Positions 43,720 to 53,297 of a stretch of DNA of 64,000 nt are shown piece after piece. How positions within the stretch are numbered: position 1 is the first letter of the stretch; each line of letters opens with the position of its first letter. The position numbers and the translations under genes were made by a program. Source of the DNA: Anaerosalibacter bizertensis. Its GTDB lineage: Bacteria; Bacillota; Clostridia; Tissierellales; Sporanaerobacteraceae. The notes under the pieces were generated by a model. That model was not told the DNA's origin, did not search any database, and saw only the letters and a list, made by a program, of their open reading frames with translations. Where the stretch lies: positions 1 through 64,000 of the forward strand of contig NZ_VULR01000008.1 of the NCBI RefSeq assembly GCF_009696605.1. Direction: 5' to 3'.

Positions 43720-45195
43720 ATGGAGGAAGTAAGGGTTAGATTTGCTCCTAGTCCTACTGGATATTTGCATGTAGGAGGGGCTAGAACAGCATTATTTAAT
43801 TATTATTTTGCAAAGAAAAACAATGGGAAGTTTATCTTAAGAATAGAAGATACAGACCAAAAAAGACTTAAAGAGGATTCTATATCCCAAATATTATCTA
43901 GTATGAAGTGGCTAGGAATGGATTGGGATGAAGGCCCAGAAATAGGTGGAGAATACGGACCCTATTTTCAATCGGAAAGAATAGAGTTGTATAGAAGAGA
44001 AATAAAAAGGCTTTTAGATGAAGGAAAAGCTTATTATTGTTTTTGTACTGAAGAAGATATAGAAAAAGAAAGAGAAGAACAAAGGAAGAATAAACTTCCA
44101 TATAGATATTCAGGCAGATGTAGTCATTTATCAAAGGAAGAAATAGAAAGCAACCTAAAAGCTGGGAAATCCTATGTAATAAGGATTAAAATGCCTAGGG
44201 ATGGAAGTACTGAAATGGAAGATTTAATTAGAGGGAAAGTAGTAGTTGATAATGGTCAATTAGATGACTATATAATCATGAAATCTAATGGTATACCTAC
44301 TTACAATTTTGCCTGTGTAATAGATGATCATGCTATGAGAATAAGCCATGTAATAAGGGCAGAAGAACACTTATCTAATACTCCAAAACAAATTTTAACT
44401 TATAAAGCCTTAGACTACGAAGTACCAAAGTTTGCTCATTTACCTATGATACTAGCTCCAGATAGGAGTAAATTAAGTAAAAGACATGGTGCTACATCTG
44501 TTGAAGAGTTTAGAGAAGATGGGTATCTTCCAGAAACATTGGTAAACTATCTGACTTTATTAGGATGGTCTCCAGGAGGTAATGAAGAGTTATTTTCTAT
44601 AGAAGAAACGATTGAAAAGTTTTCATTAGCCAAAGTAAATAAAACAGCAGCTATATATGATATAAAGAAACTAAGTTGGATGAATGGACAATATTTAACA
44701 AAATCTGATTTAGAATATATAACTAAAGAAGCTATTCCCTATCTTATTGAAGATGGGCTAATTGAGAGTAATGATGTTGAAGAAAGGTATGATTATATAA
44801 AAAGGGTAGTAAATGTTGTAAGGGAGAAAGTAAAATTGCTTACTGAAATTCCAGAGGCTAGCAGTTACTTTTTTAAAGACATAGACCAATATGAAGAAAA
44901 AGGCGTAAAAAAGAGATTTAAAAAAGAAGGAGTAACTGAAATACTTGAAAAAGGTAAAGAAGCTTTAAGAAATGCTCCGAGTTTCGATGTAGAAACTGTA
45001 GAAAAGGTTTATAGGGATTTAATAGATGAGTTAGGAATTAAAGGTGGAGATATTATCCATCCTACAAGGCTTGCCATCTCTGGAAGAACAGTAGGGCCAA
45101 GTCTATTTGACATCATATCTATTTTAGGAAAAGAGACTTGTGTTGAAAGAATGGATAAGGCTATAAGCTATATAAATAAAAACATTTTAGAATAA
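43720..45195 (+). CDS. gltX: glutamate--tRNA ligase
   Basis: 491 residues, class I: VRVRFAPSPTGYLHVGGARTALFNYYFA (HIGH-like HVGG), ILRIEDTDQKR, and KLSKRHG (KMSKS-like), with a C-terminal anticodon-binding helical domain. It charges tRNA-Glu and, if amidotransferase is present, tRNA-Gln. ATG 43720 after AAAGGAGATGTATCT is preferred to TTG 43702. The tRNA-Gln and tRNA-Glu genes follow. Confidence 0.96.
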   Translation: MEEVRVRFAPSPTGYLHVGGARTALFNYYFAKKNNGKFILRIEDTDQKRLKEDSISQILSSMKWLGMDWDEGPEIGGEYGPYFQSERIELYRREIKRLLDEGKAYYCFCTEEDIEKEREEQRKNKLPYRYSGRCSHLSKEEIESNLKAGKSYVIRIKMPRDGSTEMEDLIRGKVVVDNGQLDDYIIMKSNGIPTYNFACVIDDHAMRISHVIRAEEHLSNTPKQILTYKALDYEVPKFAHLPMILAPDRSKLSKRHGATSVEEFREDGYLPETLVNYLTLLGWSPGGNEELFSIEETIEKFSLAKVNKTAAIYDIKKLSWMNGQYLTKSDLEYITKEAIPYLIEDGLIESNDVEERYDYIKRVVNVVREKVKLLTEIPEASSYFFKDIDQYEEKGVKKRFKKEGVTEILEKGKEALRNAPSFDVETVEKVYRDLIDELGIKGGDIIHPTRLAISGRTVGPSLFDIISILGKETCVERMDKAISYINKNILE

Positions 45196-45270
45196 AACTA
45201 TCACATGCTTTTATTTGTAGATCATAAAAAAGAAATAAAATTATGTGATAAAAAAAATCAAAAAACTAGG

Positions 45271-45299
45271 TTGCTATATTAAAAAAATAGGAGTATACT
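45271..45299 (+). promoter_or_regulatory. tRNA-Gln/tRNA-Glu promoter
   Basis: -35 TTGCTA (45271-45276), 17-bp spacer, -10 TATACT (45294-45299). Confidence 0.6.
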
Positions 45300-45319
45300 A
45301 TTAATGTAATAATTTTTGA

Positions 45320-45394
45320 TCCGGGATTGTGTAATTGGTAGCACCTGTGACTCTGGATCACATAGTCTAGGTTCGAGTCCTAGTCCCGGAGCCA
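45320..45394 (+). tRNA. tRNA-Gln (CTG)
   Basis: Acceptor TCCGGGA/TCCCGGA, anticodon loop CTCTGGA (anticodon CTG), T-loop GGTTCGAGTCC, encoded CCA. 75 bases. Confidence 0.95.
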
Positions 45395-45405
45395 AAAACA
45401 AATAG

Positions 45406-45480
45406 GGCCCCATGGTCAAGCGGTTAAGACGCTGCCCTCTCACGGCAGAATCAGGAGTTCGATTCTCCTTGGGGCTACCA
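45406..45480 (+). tRNA. tRNA-Glu (CTC)
   Basis: Acceptor GGCCCCA/TGGGGCT, anticodon loop CTCTCAC (anticodon CTC), T-loop AGTTCGATTCT, encoded CCA. 75 bases. Complements the tRNA-Glu(TTC) at 28983. Confidence 0.95.
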
Positions 45481-45484
45481 AAAA

Positions 45485-45528
45485 TAAAAGAAGAAATGTA
45501 TTCTTGTGATACATTTCTTCTTTTATTT
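45485..45528 (+). terminator. tRNA operon terminator
   Basis: AAAAGAAGAAATGTAT and ATACATTTCTTCTTTT around a short loop, then ATTTTTT. Confidence 0.88.
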
Positions 45529-45584
45529 TTTATGGTTTTTATCTATAGAAAACTTATTAAGAATTAAAATCACCACCAGTTTTC

Positions 45585-45632
45585 AGACAATTCGGAAGAT
45601 TTTTTGACTTTTAGACAAAAAACGATTATATT
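45585..45632 (+). promoter_or_regulatory. sigma-A promoter with conserved upstream motif, second sigma-54 activator
   Basis: -35 TTGACT (45604-45609), 17-bp spacer, -10 TATATT (45627-45632). The 29-bp block 45585-45613, beginning AGACAATTCGGAAGATTTT, is 26/29 identical to that at 37010-37038, suggesting a shared regulator. Confidence 0.65.
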
Positions 45633-45713
45633 ATTTATTGATATCATATTAGTATTTTAAGATTTGATAGTTAATAAGACTTATACTAGTTGATAGAGCT
45701 AAGGAGTGGTTTT

Positions 45714-47774
45714 ATGAAGAAAACACTAGCAATAGTAAGCTATAGTATAGAATCAGTTAATTCCTATTATGCACAGATAAAGAGCCTATTTAGAGATAAA
45801 ATTGAAGTTGGAAAGATTAGCATAGATGATTCAGAAATTGAAAATGGCATATATGCAGATGTAATACTTATGCCTTCCTACCATATGTTTGGGAAAATTA
45901 AAAAGTACATAAAGAGTAAATGTGATCTAGTATTTGCTAGTAGGACAATATCTAAATTAGGACTAGAAAAGATACTAAATATTGAAAACGGTGAAGAAGT
46001 AATATTAATTGATGAAAGTCCTGAAATGACAGAACAAATGATTTCAGTAATTTATCAATTAGGGGTAAGCCATATTAACTTAAAGTCCTATTGGTCAATG
46101 GAAGAAAAAGATATTCAAGATGAAATTGTAATCATCATAGGACAATCTGACTATTTACCAGATACATCAAAAGAGGTAATTAATATAGGAAATAGTTTAT
46201 TAGATTTTAATACAATAATTGATATCGGAATGAAATTCAATTTAATGCCTATGCTAAACAGACAAGATATTGCAAGAAGTTACAGAGAAGTTGCAACTGT
46301 AAATTTTGGTCTAGCAGAGATTTTAAAGGTAACCAATAGCAGAGAAAGTCAACTTGATATATTACTTCAAGTAACTGATGCAGGAATTATTGGTATTAAG
46401 CCTGAAGGCAATATATTTCTTTATAATGATATTGCTGAAGATGTAATAGGGATTAGGGAGGATAAAATTATAAATAGAAACGGTATAGAATTGTTTCCAC
46501 AAATACCTTTTGAATATGCTCTTAAAAATTTAAAGCCAGTAGAAGAAAAGCTTGTTAAGCTCAATGGATATGACGTTGTTGCTTCAGTTAGTCCTTTGAT
46601 ACATTCAAAAAACCTATATGGTGCTATTTCTATAATAAGAAAGTATAGTGATACTGAAAAAAAACAGCATATATTAAGAAAGCAATTAATTGGAAAAGGG
46701 CATAAGGCAAAATATAATTTTGATGATATAATTGGTGAAAGTGCCGCCCTTACAAAATGTAAGAAGATAGCCAAAAGAATGGCCAAGTCTAATTCCTCAA
46801 TATTAATTACAGGAGAAACTGGAACTGGAAAAGAGCTATTTGCTCAGGCTATTCACAATAACTCTCCAAGGAAGAACTATCAATTTGTAGCTGTTAATTG
46901 CGGTGCTATTCCAGAAAACCTTTTAGAAAGTGAATTGTTTGGATATGAAGAAGGGGCTTTTACTGGTGCAAAAAAGGGTGGGAAATCAGGACTTTTTGAA
47001 TTAGCCCATAACGGCACCTTATTTTTAGATGAAATCACTGAAATGTCTATGGATCTACAAGTCAAACTTCTAAGGGTCTTAGAAGAAAGAGAGATAATAA
47101 GAATAGGTGGAAATAGAATGATAGATGTAGATGTTAGAATAATAGCGGCCACTAATAATGATATAAAAAACATGGTTAGGACAGGGGAATTTAGAGAAGA
47201 CCTGTACTATAGATTGAATGTACTGCCCTTAAGAATACCACCTTTAAGAGCTAGAAAAGAAGATATATTATTTCTTATAGAAGAATTTAAAAAAGAATTT
47301 AAAAGTGATTTTATATTAACAGAAAATGCAAAAAAATCATTGTTAAACCATAGTTGGAATGGGAATGTAAGGGAGCTTCGGAATTATGTTGAGTATTTTA
47401 TAAATCTAGATTTAAAAGAAATAGATACTAAAAACTTCCCTTTTGACCATGAAGAAAGTATAGACAATGGTTTTGAAGATAAGTATGAAAAAGAGCTAAT
47501 GGTGAACTTTTTAGAAATGGCTGGAACTAATATAAAAAAATATATTTTTCTATTAGAAGAATTAGAAAAAGGATACATTGATAATAGAAGATTGGGAAGA
47601 AGGAGCCTTCATCAAATAGCAAAGGAAAAAAATATTTTTATCAGTGAACAGGAAATAAGGAGTATGCTAGTAAATCTTGAAAAATTTTCGATGGTAGAAA
47701 TATTTAAAGGTAGAAGCGGAACTGTTATAACAGAATATGGAATACGTGCATTAAGATACTTGCAAATGGGTTGA
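45714..47774 (+). CDS. sigma-54-dependent activator with PrpR-like N-terminal domain
   Basis: About 686 residues. A Rossmann-like ligand domain (about 1-190; KKTLAIVSYSIESVNSYY, ADVILMPSY) resembles the PrpR_N/effector domain, then come a PAS domain (about 210-320) and AAA+ (about 340-570) with Walker A TGETGTGKE near 366 and GAFTGA near 414. Unlike classical members the C-terminus lacks a Fis-type helix-turn-helix and instead has a winged-helix-like region (RSLHQIAKEKNIFISEQEIRSML...TEYGIRALRYL). It probably controls brnQ and iorA, whose promoters are of the -24/-12 type. ATG 45714 with AAGGAGTGGTTTT is preferred to 45690. Confidence 0.9.
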   Translation: MKKTLAIVSYSIESVNSYYAQIKSLFRDKIEVGKISIDDSEIENGIYADVILMPSYHMFGKIKKYIKSKCDLVFASRTISKLGLEKILNIENGEEVILIDESPEMTEQMISVIYQLGVSHINLKSYWSMEEKDIQDEIVIIIGQSDYLPDTSKEVINIGNSLLDFNTIIDIGMKFNLMPMLNRQDIARSYREVATVNFGLAEILKVTNSRESQLDILLQVTDAGIIGIKPEGNIFLYNDIAEDVIGIREDKIINRNGIELFPQIPFEYALKNLKPVEEKLVKLNGYDVVASVSPLIHSKNLYGAISIIRKYSDTEKKQHILRKQLIGKGHKAKYNFDDIIGESAALTKCKKIAKRMAKSNSSILITGETGTGKELFAQAIHNNSPRKNYQFVAVNCGAIPENLLESELFGYEEGAFTGAKKGGKSGLFELAHNGTLFLDEITEMSMDLQVKLLRVLEEREIIRIGGNRMIDVDVRIIAATNNDIKNMVRTGEFREDLYYRLNVLPLRIPPLRARKEDILFLIEEFKKEFKSDFILTENAKKSLLNHSWNGNVRELRNYVEYFINLDLKEIDTKNFPFDHEESIDNGFEDKYEKELMVNFLEMAGTNIKKYIFLLEELEKGYIDNRRLGRRSLHQIAKEKNIFISEQEIRSMLVNLEKFSMVEIFKGRSGTVITEYGIRALRYLQMG

Positions 47775-47809
47775 AAGGTATAGAAATTTTTACCTTTCTG
47801 CCCATTTGC
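47762..47809 (+). terminator. hairpin over the activator stop codon
   Basis: GCAAATGGG...CCCATTTGC enclosing GAAAGGTA...TACCTTTC. The stop TGA (47772-47774) lies in the stem and there is no T-tract. It may be a processing or stability element rather than a classical terminator. Confidence 0.5.
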
Positions 47810-47851
47810 TATGTATAGAGATTATTATAATAATTTTTATAAAATTTCACC

Positions 47852-47878
47852 TATAAGTGGCAAAGTATAGGACTTATA
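47852..47878 (+). promoter_or_regulatory. candidate enhancer site upstream of brnQ
   Basis: Perfect 7-bp inverted repeat TATAAGT-N13-ACTTATA, 37 bp upstream of the -24 element at 47915. Function inferred from position only. Confidence 0.4.
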
Positions 47879-47914
47879 TTGTATAATCATTTGTATAGAT
47901 TTTTTAAAAAAGTT

Positions 47915-47930
47915 TGGCATAGGAAATGCA
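47915..47930 (+). promoter_or_regulatory. sigma-54 promoter of brnQ
   Basis: TGGCAT-AGGAA-ATGCA, correct spacing. The -12 part is ATGCA rather than TTGCA, an accepted variant. Confidence 0.65.
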
Positions 47931-48037
47931 TTAATTAATAAACCAATGAAAGAATAGTAATAAGTTTCTTAATATTCTAATAAATAAAGTAAAGAGGGAC
48001 TTGATGCTAATATAATGGAAAAGGAGAGTGAAAATAG

Positions 48038-49339
48038 TTGTCGAAGAAGAGAAAAGATATTTTTATAGTAGGTTTTGCACTATTCGCAATTTTTTTTGGA
48101 GCTGGTAATCTAATTTTTCCACCTAGTTTAGGTGTTATGTCGGGAAAACATTGGGTTTTAGCAGCATTTGGATTTTTACTTACAGATCCTGTTTTACCAA
48201 TTCTTGGCGTTATTGCAACATCTAAAGCAGGAGGGAAAGCTGAAGACCTAGGAAAAAGGGTAGGCCTTACTTTTTCTAGAACTTTAGGTGCAATTTCTAT
48301 TTTGGTTGTTGGACCTTTGTTTTCAATACCACGAACTGCAGCGACCACACATGAAATAGCTATACGGCCTAATTTATCTAGTATACCACTTATAGTAACA
48401 TCTATAATATTTTTTGTACTTACTTATTTATTAGCTGTAAATCAAGATAATGTAATTGATAGAATTGGAAAGTATTTAACTCCAGCATTATTAATTATAC
48501 TTACTATTATAATAATTGTGAGTATAGTAAATCCTATTGGACCAAAAGCTGAACCGAAACCTAATAATTATTTCTTAATAGGTTTTGAAGAAGGTTATCA
48601 GACTATGGATGCATTAGGAGCATCATTGATGGCAGGTATAGTGTTGACAGATTTAACTTTTAGAGGATATAAAGATAGAAAAGAACAAGAGTATATGACT
48701 AATAGGGCCGGATTAATTGCAGGTGCTTTGTTACTTTTTATATATGGTGGACTTACATATGTAGGAGCTACAGGAAGCTCTATATTTCAACCTGATATGC
48801 CTAGAGTTGAATTATTATTAGCATTAGTAAATGAAATCTTTGGCTCTGCTGGTGCAATTACTATGTCGCTTGTCGTATCTTTGGCTTGTTTGACTACTTC
48901 AGTAGGTCTTACTGCTACTACAGCAAACTATTTCAATGATATAAGCGAAGGTAAAATTTCCTACAAATCAATGGTTATTGCTGTAACAATATGCAGCCTT
49001 TTCTTATCATTACTTGGTGTAGAAGGTCTGATCAATGTTGCAGTTCCAGTTTTATCTACTATATATCCAGTTATTATAGTTTTAATTTTAATGACATTAT
49101 TCGATAAATATGTTCCAAGTGGTACTACTTATACAGGTGCTGTTTTAGGAGCTTTTATAGTTAGTTTTATTATAAATCTAAACCAAACATTTAAAATATT
49201 AAATGGACCTATGAAATTAATAAAAAAATTACCTCTTTATGAAAATGGATTTCCATGGATTGTTCCAGCTACAGTGTTAAGTGTTTTATTTACCTTATAT
49301 AGTAAGTTTAAACATAGAAATGATGGAATAAAGATATAA
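48038..49339 (+). CDS. brnQ: branched-chain amino acid carrier BrnQ
   Basis: 433 residues with about 12 helices. IFIVGFALFAIFFGAGNLIFPPSLGVMSGKHWVLAAFGFLLTDPVLPILG is the BrnQ/LIVCS signature. It brings in leucine, isoleucine or valine with a cation. Start TTG after AAGGAGAGTGAAAATAG. It fits as the uptake step for the iorAB/aminotransferase/kinase genes downstream, and like iorA it has its own sigma-54-type promoter. Confidence 0.94.
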   Translation: MSKKRKDIFIVGFALFAIFFGAGNLIFPPSLGVMSGKHWVLAAFGFLLTDPVLPILGVIATSKAGGKAEDLGKRVGLTFSRTLGAISILVVGPLFSIPRTAATTHEIAIRPNLSSIPLIVTSIIFFVLTYLLAVNQDNVIDRIGKYLTPALLIILTIIIIVSIVNPIGPKAEPKPNNYFLIGFEEGYQTMDALGASLMAGIVLTDLTFRGYKDRKEQEYMTNRAGLIAGALLLFIYGGLTYVGATGSSIFQPDMPRVELLLALVNEIFGSAGAITMSLVVSLACLTTSVGLTATTANYFNDISEGKISYKSMVIAVTICSLFLSLLGVEGLINVAVPVLSTIYPVIIVLILMTLFDKYVPSGTTYTGAVLGAFIVSFIINLNQTFKILNGPMKLIKKLPLYENGFPWIVPATVLSVLFTLYSKFKHRNDGIKI

Positions 49340-49369
49340 TCTTAAACAACAAGAGTATTTAATAAATAT

Positions 49370-49422
49370 AAATGGGTTATATGGGACAAATATAAGGTAC
49401 CTTTTAACCCATTTATGTTTTA
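49370..49422 (+). terminator. brnQ downstream hairpin
   Basis: AAATGGGTTA (49370) with TAACCCATTT (49405-49414), an inner palindrome AAGGTACCTT, then ATGTTTTATAG. A moderate terminator. Confidence 0.55.
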
Positions 49423-49515
49423 TAGATACTATTAAGTTATTATGTAAACTATCTGTAAATGAGAATTTACAAGTTATAAGACATAAAAAAGGGAAGATAT
49501 AATAAATAACTATAT

Positions 49516-49531
49516 TGGTATAAAAAATGCA
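49516..49531 (+). promoter_or_regulatory. sigma-54 promoter of iorAB
   Basis: TGGTAT-AAAAA-ATGCA, with TGG and GC at the right spacing but two weaker positions. Upstream, TGTAAAT-N4-ATTTACA (49454-49471) is a small dyad that could bind an activator. 143 bp before iorA; intermediate confidence. Confidence 0.5.
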
Positions 49532-49673
49532 TTAATAAAATTTCAGAATGAATATTAATATTTTTTTAGAATTTCTAATAGAGATATACTAGGAAAAAAA
49601 TTGATTTTATAATTAATTATTTCTAATTATTCAAAAAATATAAGATGTGCAAAGAAAAAAAGGGGGACAATAA

Positions 49674-51452
49674 ATGAAAAAGTTATTAACAGGAAATGAA
49701 GCAGTAGCCCTTGGAGCATATGAGGCTGGTATTCATTTTGCTGCTGCTTATCCTGGAACACCAAGTACAGAAATATTGGAAAATATTGCTCCTTATAAGG
49801 AAGAAATAATAGCAGAATGGGCACCAAATGAAAAAGTTGCTGTAGAATCTGCTTTAGGTGCTTCTATTGCTGGAGCAAGATCACTTGTAACAATGAAACA
49901 TGTAGGATTAAATGTTGCTGCAGATCCATTTTTCACTATAGGATATACAGGGATTAATGGGGGAATGATTTTGGTAAATGCAGATGATCCTAGTTTGCAT
50001 TCATCTCAAAATGAGCAAGACAATAGATATTATGCAAAGTTTGCAAAAGTAGCAATGGTAGAACCAAGTAATAGCCAGGAAGCTAAGGATATGGTTAAAT
50101 CTGCAATAGAGATAAGTGAAAGATTTGATACATTAGTTATGATGAGACTAACAACTAGAATATGCCATAGTAAATCTATAGTGGAAACTGGTGAAAGGGA
50201 AGAAGTTCCTATTAAACCTTATAAAAGAGATTTGCAGAAGTTCTATACTGCACCTGCAGTTTCCCAACAATTACATGTTAAAGTGGAGAAAAAGCTTAAA
50301 GAATTAGAGAAATTCTCAAATGAAACTGAATTAAATTATATTGAATGGAATGATAAAAAAATAGGAGTTATTTCTGCTGGCGTTGCATACCAATATGCTA
50401 AAGAGGTATTTGGTGATAAAGCCTCATACTTGAAATTAGGGTTTACATACCCACTTCCAATGGAAAAAATAAAGAAATTTGCTGATGAAGTTGAAACACT
50501 TTATGTAGTAGAAGAGTTAGAGCCATTTATGGAAGAACAAATTAAAGCTGCTGGTATTGATTGTATAGGTAAAGAAAGGATAACTAATATATGGGAACTT
50601 AATCCTGGAATTGTTGAAAAATCTTTATTTGAAGAAGAAAAACCGACTATAGAATATGATGAATCTGTTGTTGTAAATAGGCCACCTACTCTTTGTGCAG
50701 GTTGTCCACATAGAGCATTTTTCTATGAACTAGGTAAGAGAAAAGATCTAATGATACCTGGTGATATAGGATGCTATACACTAGGCGGTGCACCTCCATT
50801 AAAAGCAATGGATACTTGTATATGTATGGGTGCAAGTGTTAGTTTAGGACATGGTTTTGAGAAGATTAATAAAAAATATAATAAAGATAAGAGAGTAGTC
50901 AGTGTTATAGGTGACTCTACATTCTTCCATTCAGGTATGACTAGTTTATTAGATGTTGTTTATAACAAGAGTAATACTATTACTTGTATACTTGACAATA
51001 GGGTAACAGGTATGACAGGTCATCAAGATAACCCAGGTACAGGATATACCCTTCAAGGTGAAGAAACTAATATGGCAAGTATTCCAGATATAGTTAAAGC
51101 TTTAGGAATAAAGAATGTTAAGACTGTTAATCCATTAGAATTAGATGAGCTTAAAAAGACTTTTGACTGGGCACTTGAACTTGATGAACCATCAGTAATT
51201 ATTTCAAGATGGCCTTGTGCACTTAAAGTATTGTCTAAATATGATAAAGAAGAATTTGAATATGACTTTAGAAAATGTGAAGTAGATCAAGATAAGTGTA
51301 TAGGTTGTAAAATGTGTGTAAATACTGGATGTCCAGCAATTCAATTTGATAAGACAATTAAGAAATCAAGTATTGATGCGTCACAATGTGTAGGTTGTGA
51401 AGTTTGTATGCAGGTATGTCCTGTAAAAGCAATAAGCAAGGTAGGTGAATAA
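49674..51452 (+). CDS. iorA: indolepyruvate ferredoxin oxidoreductase, alpha subunit
   Basis: 592 residues. The N-terminal pyruvate-oxidoreductase-type domain begins KKLLTGNEAVALGAYEAGIHFAAAYPGTPSTEI. The thiamine diphosphate domain has TLCAGCPHRAFFYELG, GDIGCYTLG and VVSVIGDSTFFHSGM...LDNRVTGMTGHQDNPGTG. The C-terminal 2x[4Fe-4S] ferredoxin domain has CIGCKMCVNTGCP near 542 and CVGCEVCMQVCP. With IorB it converts aryl- or branched 2-oxoacids to acyl-CoA, CO2 and reduced ferredoxin. Substrate range is broad in this family; in this cluster branched-chain 2-oxoacids are as likely as indolepyruvate. Confidence 0.96.
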   Translation: MKKLLTGNEAVALGAYEAGIHFAAAYPGTPSTEILENIAPYKEEIIAEWAPNEKVAVESALGASIAGARSLVTMKHVGLNVAADPFFTIGYTGINGGMILVNADDPSLHSSQNEQDNRYYAKFAKVAMVEPSNSQEAKDMVKSAIEISERFDTLVMMRLTTRICHSKSIVETGEREEVPIKPYKRDLQKFYTAPAVSQQLHVKVEKKLKELEKFSNETELNYIEWNDKKIGVISAGVAYQYAKEVFGDKASYLKLGFTYPLPMEKIKKFADEVETLYVVEELEPFMEEQIKAAGIDCIGKERITNIWELNPGIVEKSLFEEEKPTIEYDESVVVNRPPTLCAGCPHRAFFYELGKRKDLMIPGDIGCYTLGGAPPLKAMDTCICMGASVSLGHGFEKINKKYNKDKRVVSVIGDSTFFHSGMTSLLDVVYNKSNTITCILDNRVTGMTGHQDNPGTGYTLQGEETNMASIPDIVKALGIKNVKTVNPLELDELKKTFDWALELDEPSVIISRWPCALKVLSKYDKEEFEYDFRKCEVDQDKCIGCKMCVNTGCPAIQFDKTIKKSSIDASQCVGCEVCMQVCPVKAISKVGE

Positions 51453-51453
51453 A

Positions 51454-52047
51454 ATGGATAACACAAAAAGTATATTGTTAGTTGGAGTAGGTGGTCAAGG
51501 TACAATCTTGGCAAGTAAAGTTTTATCAGAAGGTCTTGTTGAAGCGGGTTATGATGTAAAAATGTCTGAAATTCATGGAATGGCTCAAAGAGGTGGAAGC
51601 GTTTCCACTCAAGTTAGATTTGGAAATAAGGTTTTTTCTCCTATTATAGGCAAGGGAGAAGCAGATATATTAGTTTCATTTGAAACAATGGAAGCATTGA
51701 GATGGTTAGAATACCTAAAACCTGATGGAAAAGTTGTGGTAAACGATTACAAGATACCTTCTGCTCCAATACTTATGGGCAAAGAAGATTATCCTGAAGG
51801 AGTTATAGATATAATCAAGGACAAGGCAAATACCAATATAATAGATGCAGCAAAAATTGCAGAAAATCTAGGGAATACAAAAGTTATGAATATTGTTTTA
51901 TTTGGTGCCTTAGTTAAAGCTATGGGATTAACAGATATAGACTGGGAAGATGTTATAAGAAAAACAGTAAAAGAAAAATTTGTTGATATAAATATAAAGG
52001 CTTTCAATGCTGGAATGAATGCAATAGCTGAAGCAAACGTATTATAA
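51454..52047 (+). CDS. iorB: indolepyruvate ferredoxin oxidoreductase, beta subunit
   Basis: 197 residues: ILLVGVGGQGTILASKVLSEGLVEAGYDVKMSEIHGMAQRGGSVSTQVRFG, the gamma-domain of oxoacid:ferredoxin oxidoreductases. It completes IorAB. ATG 51454 after GGTAGGTGAATAAA is used. It starts immediately after iorA. Confidence 0.96.
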   Translation: MDNTKSILLVGVGGQGTILASKVLSEGLVEAGYDVKMSEIHGMAQRGGSVSTQVRFGNKVFSPIIGKGEADILVSFETMEALRWLEYLKPDGKVVVNDYKIPSAPILMGKEDYPEGVIDIIKDKANTNIIDAAKIAENLGNTKVMNIVLFGALVKAMGLTDIDWEDVIRKTVKEKFVDINIKAFNAGMNAIAEANVL

Positions 52048-52068
52048 ACTAAGGAATTTCAAAATAGA

Positions 52069-52113
52069 TTGTTCAGCAAGTTTGTATATTTTTCTTGCTG
52101 AACAATTATTTTA
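52069..52113 (+). terminator. iorB terminator
   Basis: TTGTTCAGCAAG and CTTGCTGAACAA, 13-base loop, then TTATTTTAA. Confidence 0.7.
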
Positions 52114-52169
52114 ACAATGAAAAGATTAATTGTAGTAATTTAGAATAAATAATAAAGGGGAATGGTATA

Positions 52170-53267
52170 ATGTCAAAAGATTTATTTAAAAAAGAATTAG
52201 CCAAATTAAATCCTTATGTTCCAGGTAAACCTATAGAAGAAGTAAAAAAAGAATATGGATTGACAGATGTTATAAAATTAGCTTCCAATGAAAACCAATT
52301 AGGACCATCACCAAAAGCTGTAGAGGCTGTAAAGAATGAATTAAAAAATATGAATATTTATCCTGATGCTTCTGCTATGGAGTTAAGAAAAAGATTGGCT
52401 GAAAAATATGGATTAGACAGTGATAATATAGTTGTTGGAAATGGAGGAGAGCAAATATTACAAGTAATTGCTCAGACATTTATAAATCCTGGCGATGAAG
52501 CTATTATGGCTAAGACCACATTTGGCATATATGCTAATACAGTGCTACATATGGGAGGGGTTCCAGTAAAGGTTCCTCTTAAAGATTATAAACAGGATTT
52601 TAAAGGATTTATTGAAAATATAAACGAAAACACTAAGCTAATATATGTATGTAATCCTAACAATCCTCTAGGTAATATAATGCCAAAGGATGAAATTGAA
52701 TATTTAGTTGAAAATGTTCCGGAAGATATTGTCTTAATATTTGATGAAGCATATTATGACTATGCAAAGGTTAATCCAGATTATCCAGAAACTTTAGATA
52801 TATTGAAGAAAAGACCAAATACCATAATTTTAAGGACCTTCTCAAAGGTTACGGGAATAGCAGCAGTACGTGTAGGGTTTGTACTTACATCAAAAGAGAT
52901 TGCTACAGAAATGGGCAAGGTTAAAGGTACATTTAATGTTAATAGGCTTGCTCAAGTTGCCGCATTAGGAGCTTTAGAGGATCAAGAACATGTGGATAAA
53001 ACAGTTGAAATGAACTATAAATCATTGAATATGATGGAAAAATTATTTGACGAGTGGAATTTAGAATATGTAAAATCTAATGCAAATTTTATATTTGTTG
53101 ATGTGGATATGCATTCAAAAACAGTTTTTGAAGAATTAATGAAAAGGGGAGTAATAATAAGGCCAGGATATCTATGGGGCTGGGATAATTGGCTAAGGGT
53201 TAGTACTGGAACAGTAGAACAGACAGAGAAATTTTTAACTGAGTTAAAAGATATATTAAATAAATAG
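52170..53267 (+). CDS. HisC-like aminotransferase (likely aromatic/branched-chain)
   Basis: 365 residues. [42 protein letters not shown] is the histidinol-phosphate aminotransferase family start, followed by [20 protein letters not shown], the PLP lysine in [17 protein letters not shown] and the late [18 protein letters not shown]. No histidine-biosynthesis gene is nearby. Between iorAB and butyrate kinase it more plausibly makes the 2-oxoacid used by IorAB. Its own ribosome binding site is AAAGGGGAATGGTATA. Confidence 0.88.
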   Translation: MSKDLFKKELAKLNPYVPGKPIEEVKKEYGLTDVIKLASNENQLGPSPKAVEAVKNELKNMNIYPDASAMELRKRLAEKYGLDSDNIVVGNGGEQILQVIAQTFINPGDEAIMAKTTFGIYANTVLHMGGVPVKVPLKDYKQDFKGFIENINENTKLIYVCNPNNPLGNIMPKDEIEYLVENVPEDIVLIFDEAYYDYAKVNPDYPETLDILKKRPNTIILRTFSKVTGIAAVRVGFVLTSKEIATEMGKVKGTFNVNRLAQVAALGALEDQEHVDKTVEMNYKSLNMMEKLFDEWNLEYVKSNANFIFVDVDMHSKTVFEELMKRGVIIRPGYLWGWDNWLRVSTGTVEQTEKFLTELKDILNK

Positions 53268-53297
53268 AAACTAATACAGTAGAGAGGAGTATGGTAG

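Noticed and set aside
47762-47809. Attenuator of brnQ
   Set aside because: The hairpin overlaps the stop codon of the preceding gene and lies well before the sigma-54 promoter of brnQ, so it cannot be part of that gene's leader.
52170-53267. Histidine biosynthesis gene hisC
   Set aside because: The family is right, but there are no his genes nearby and the cluster is catabolic. Left unnamed.
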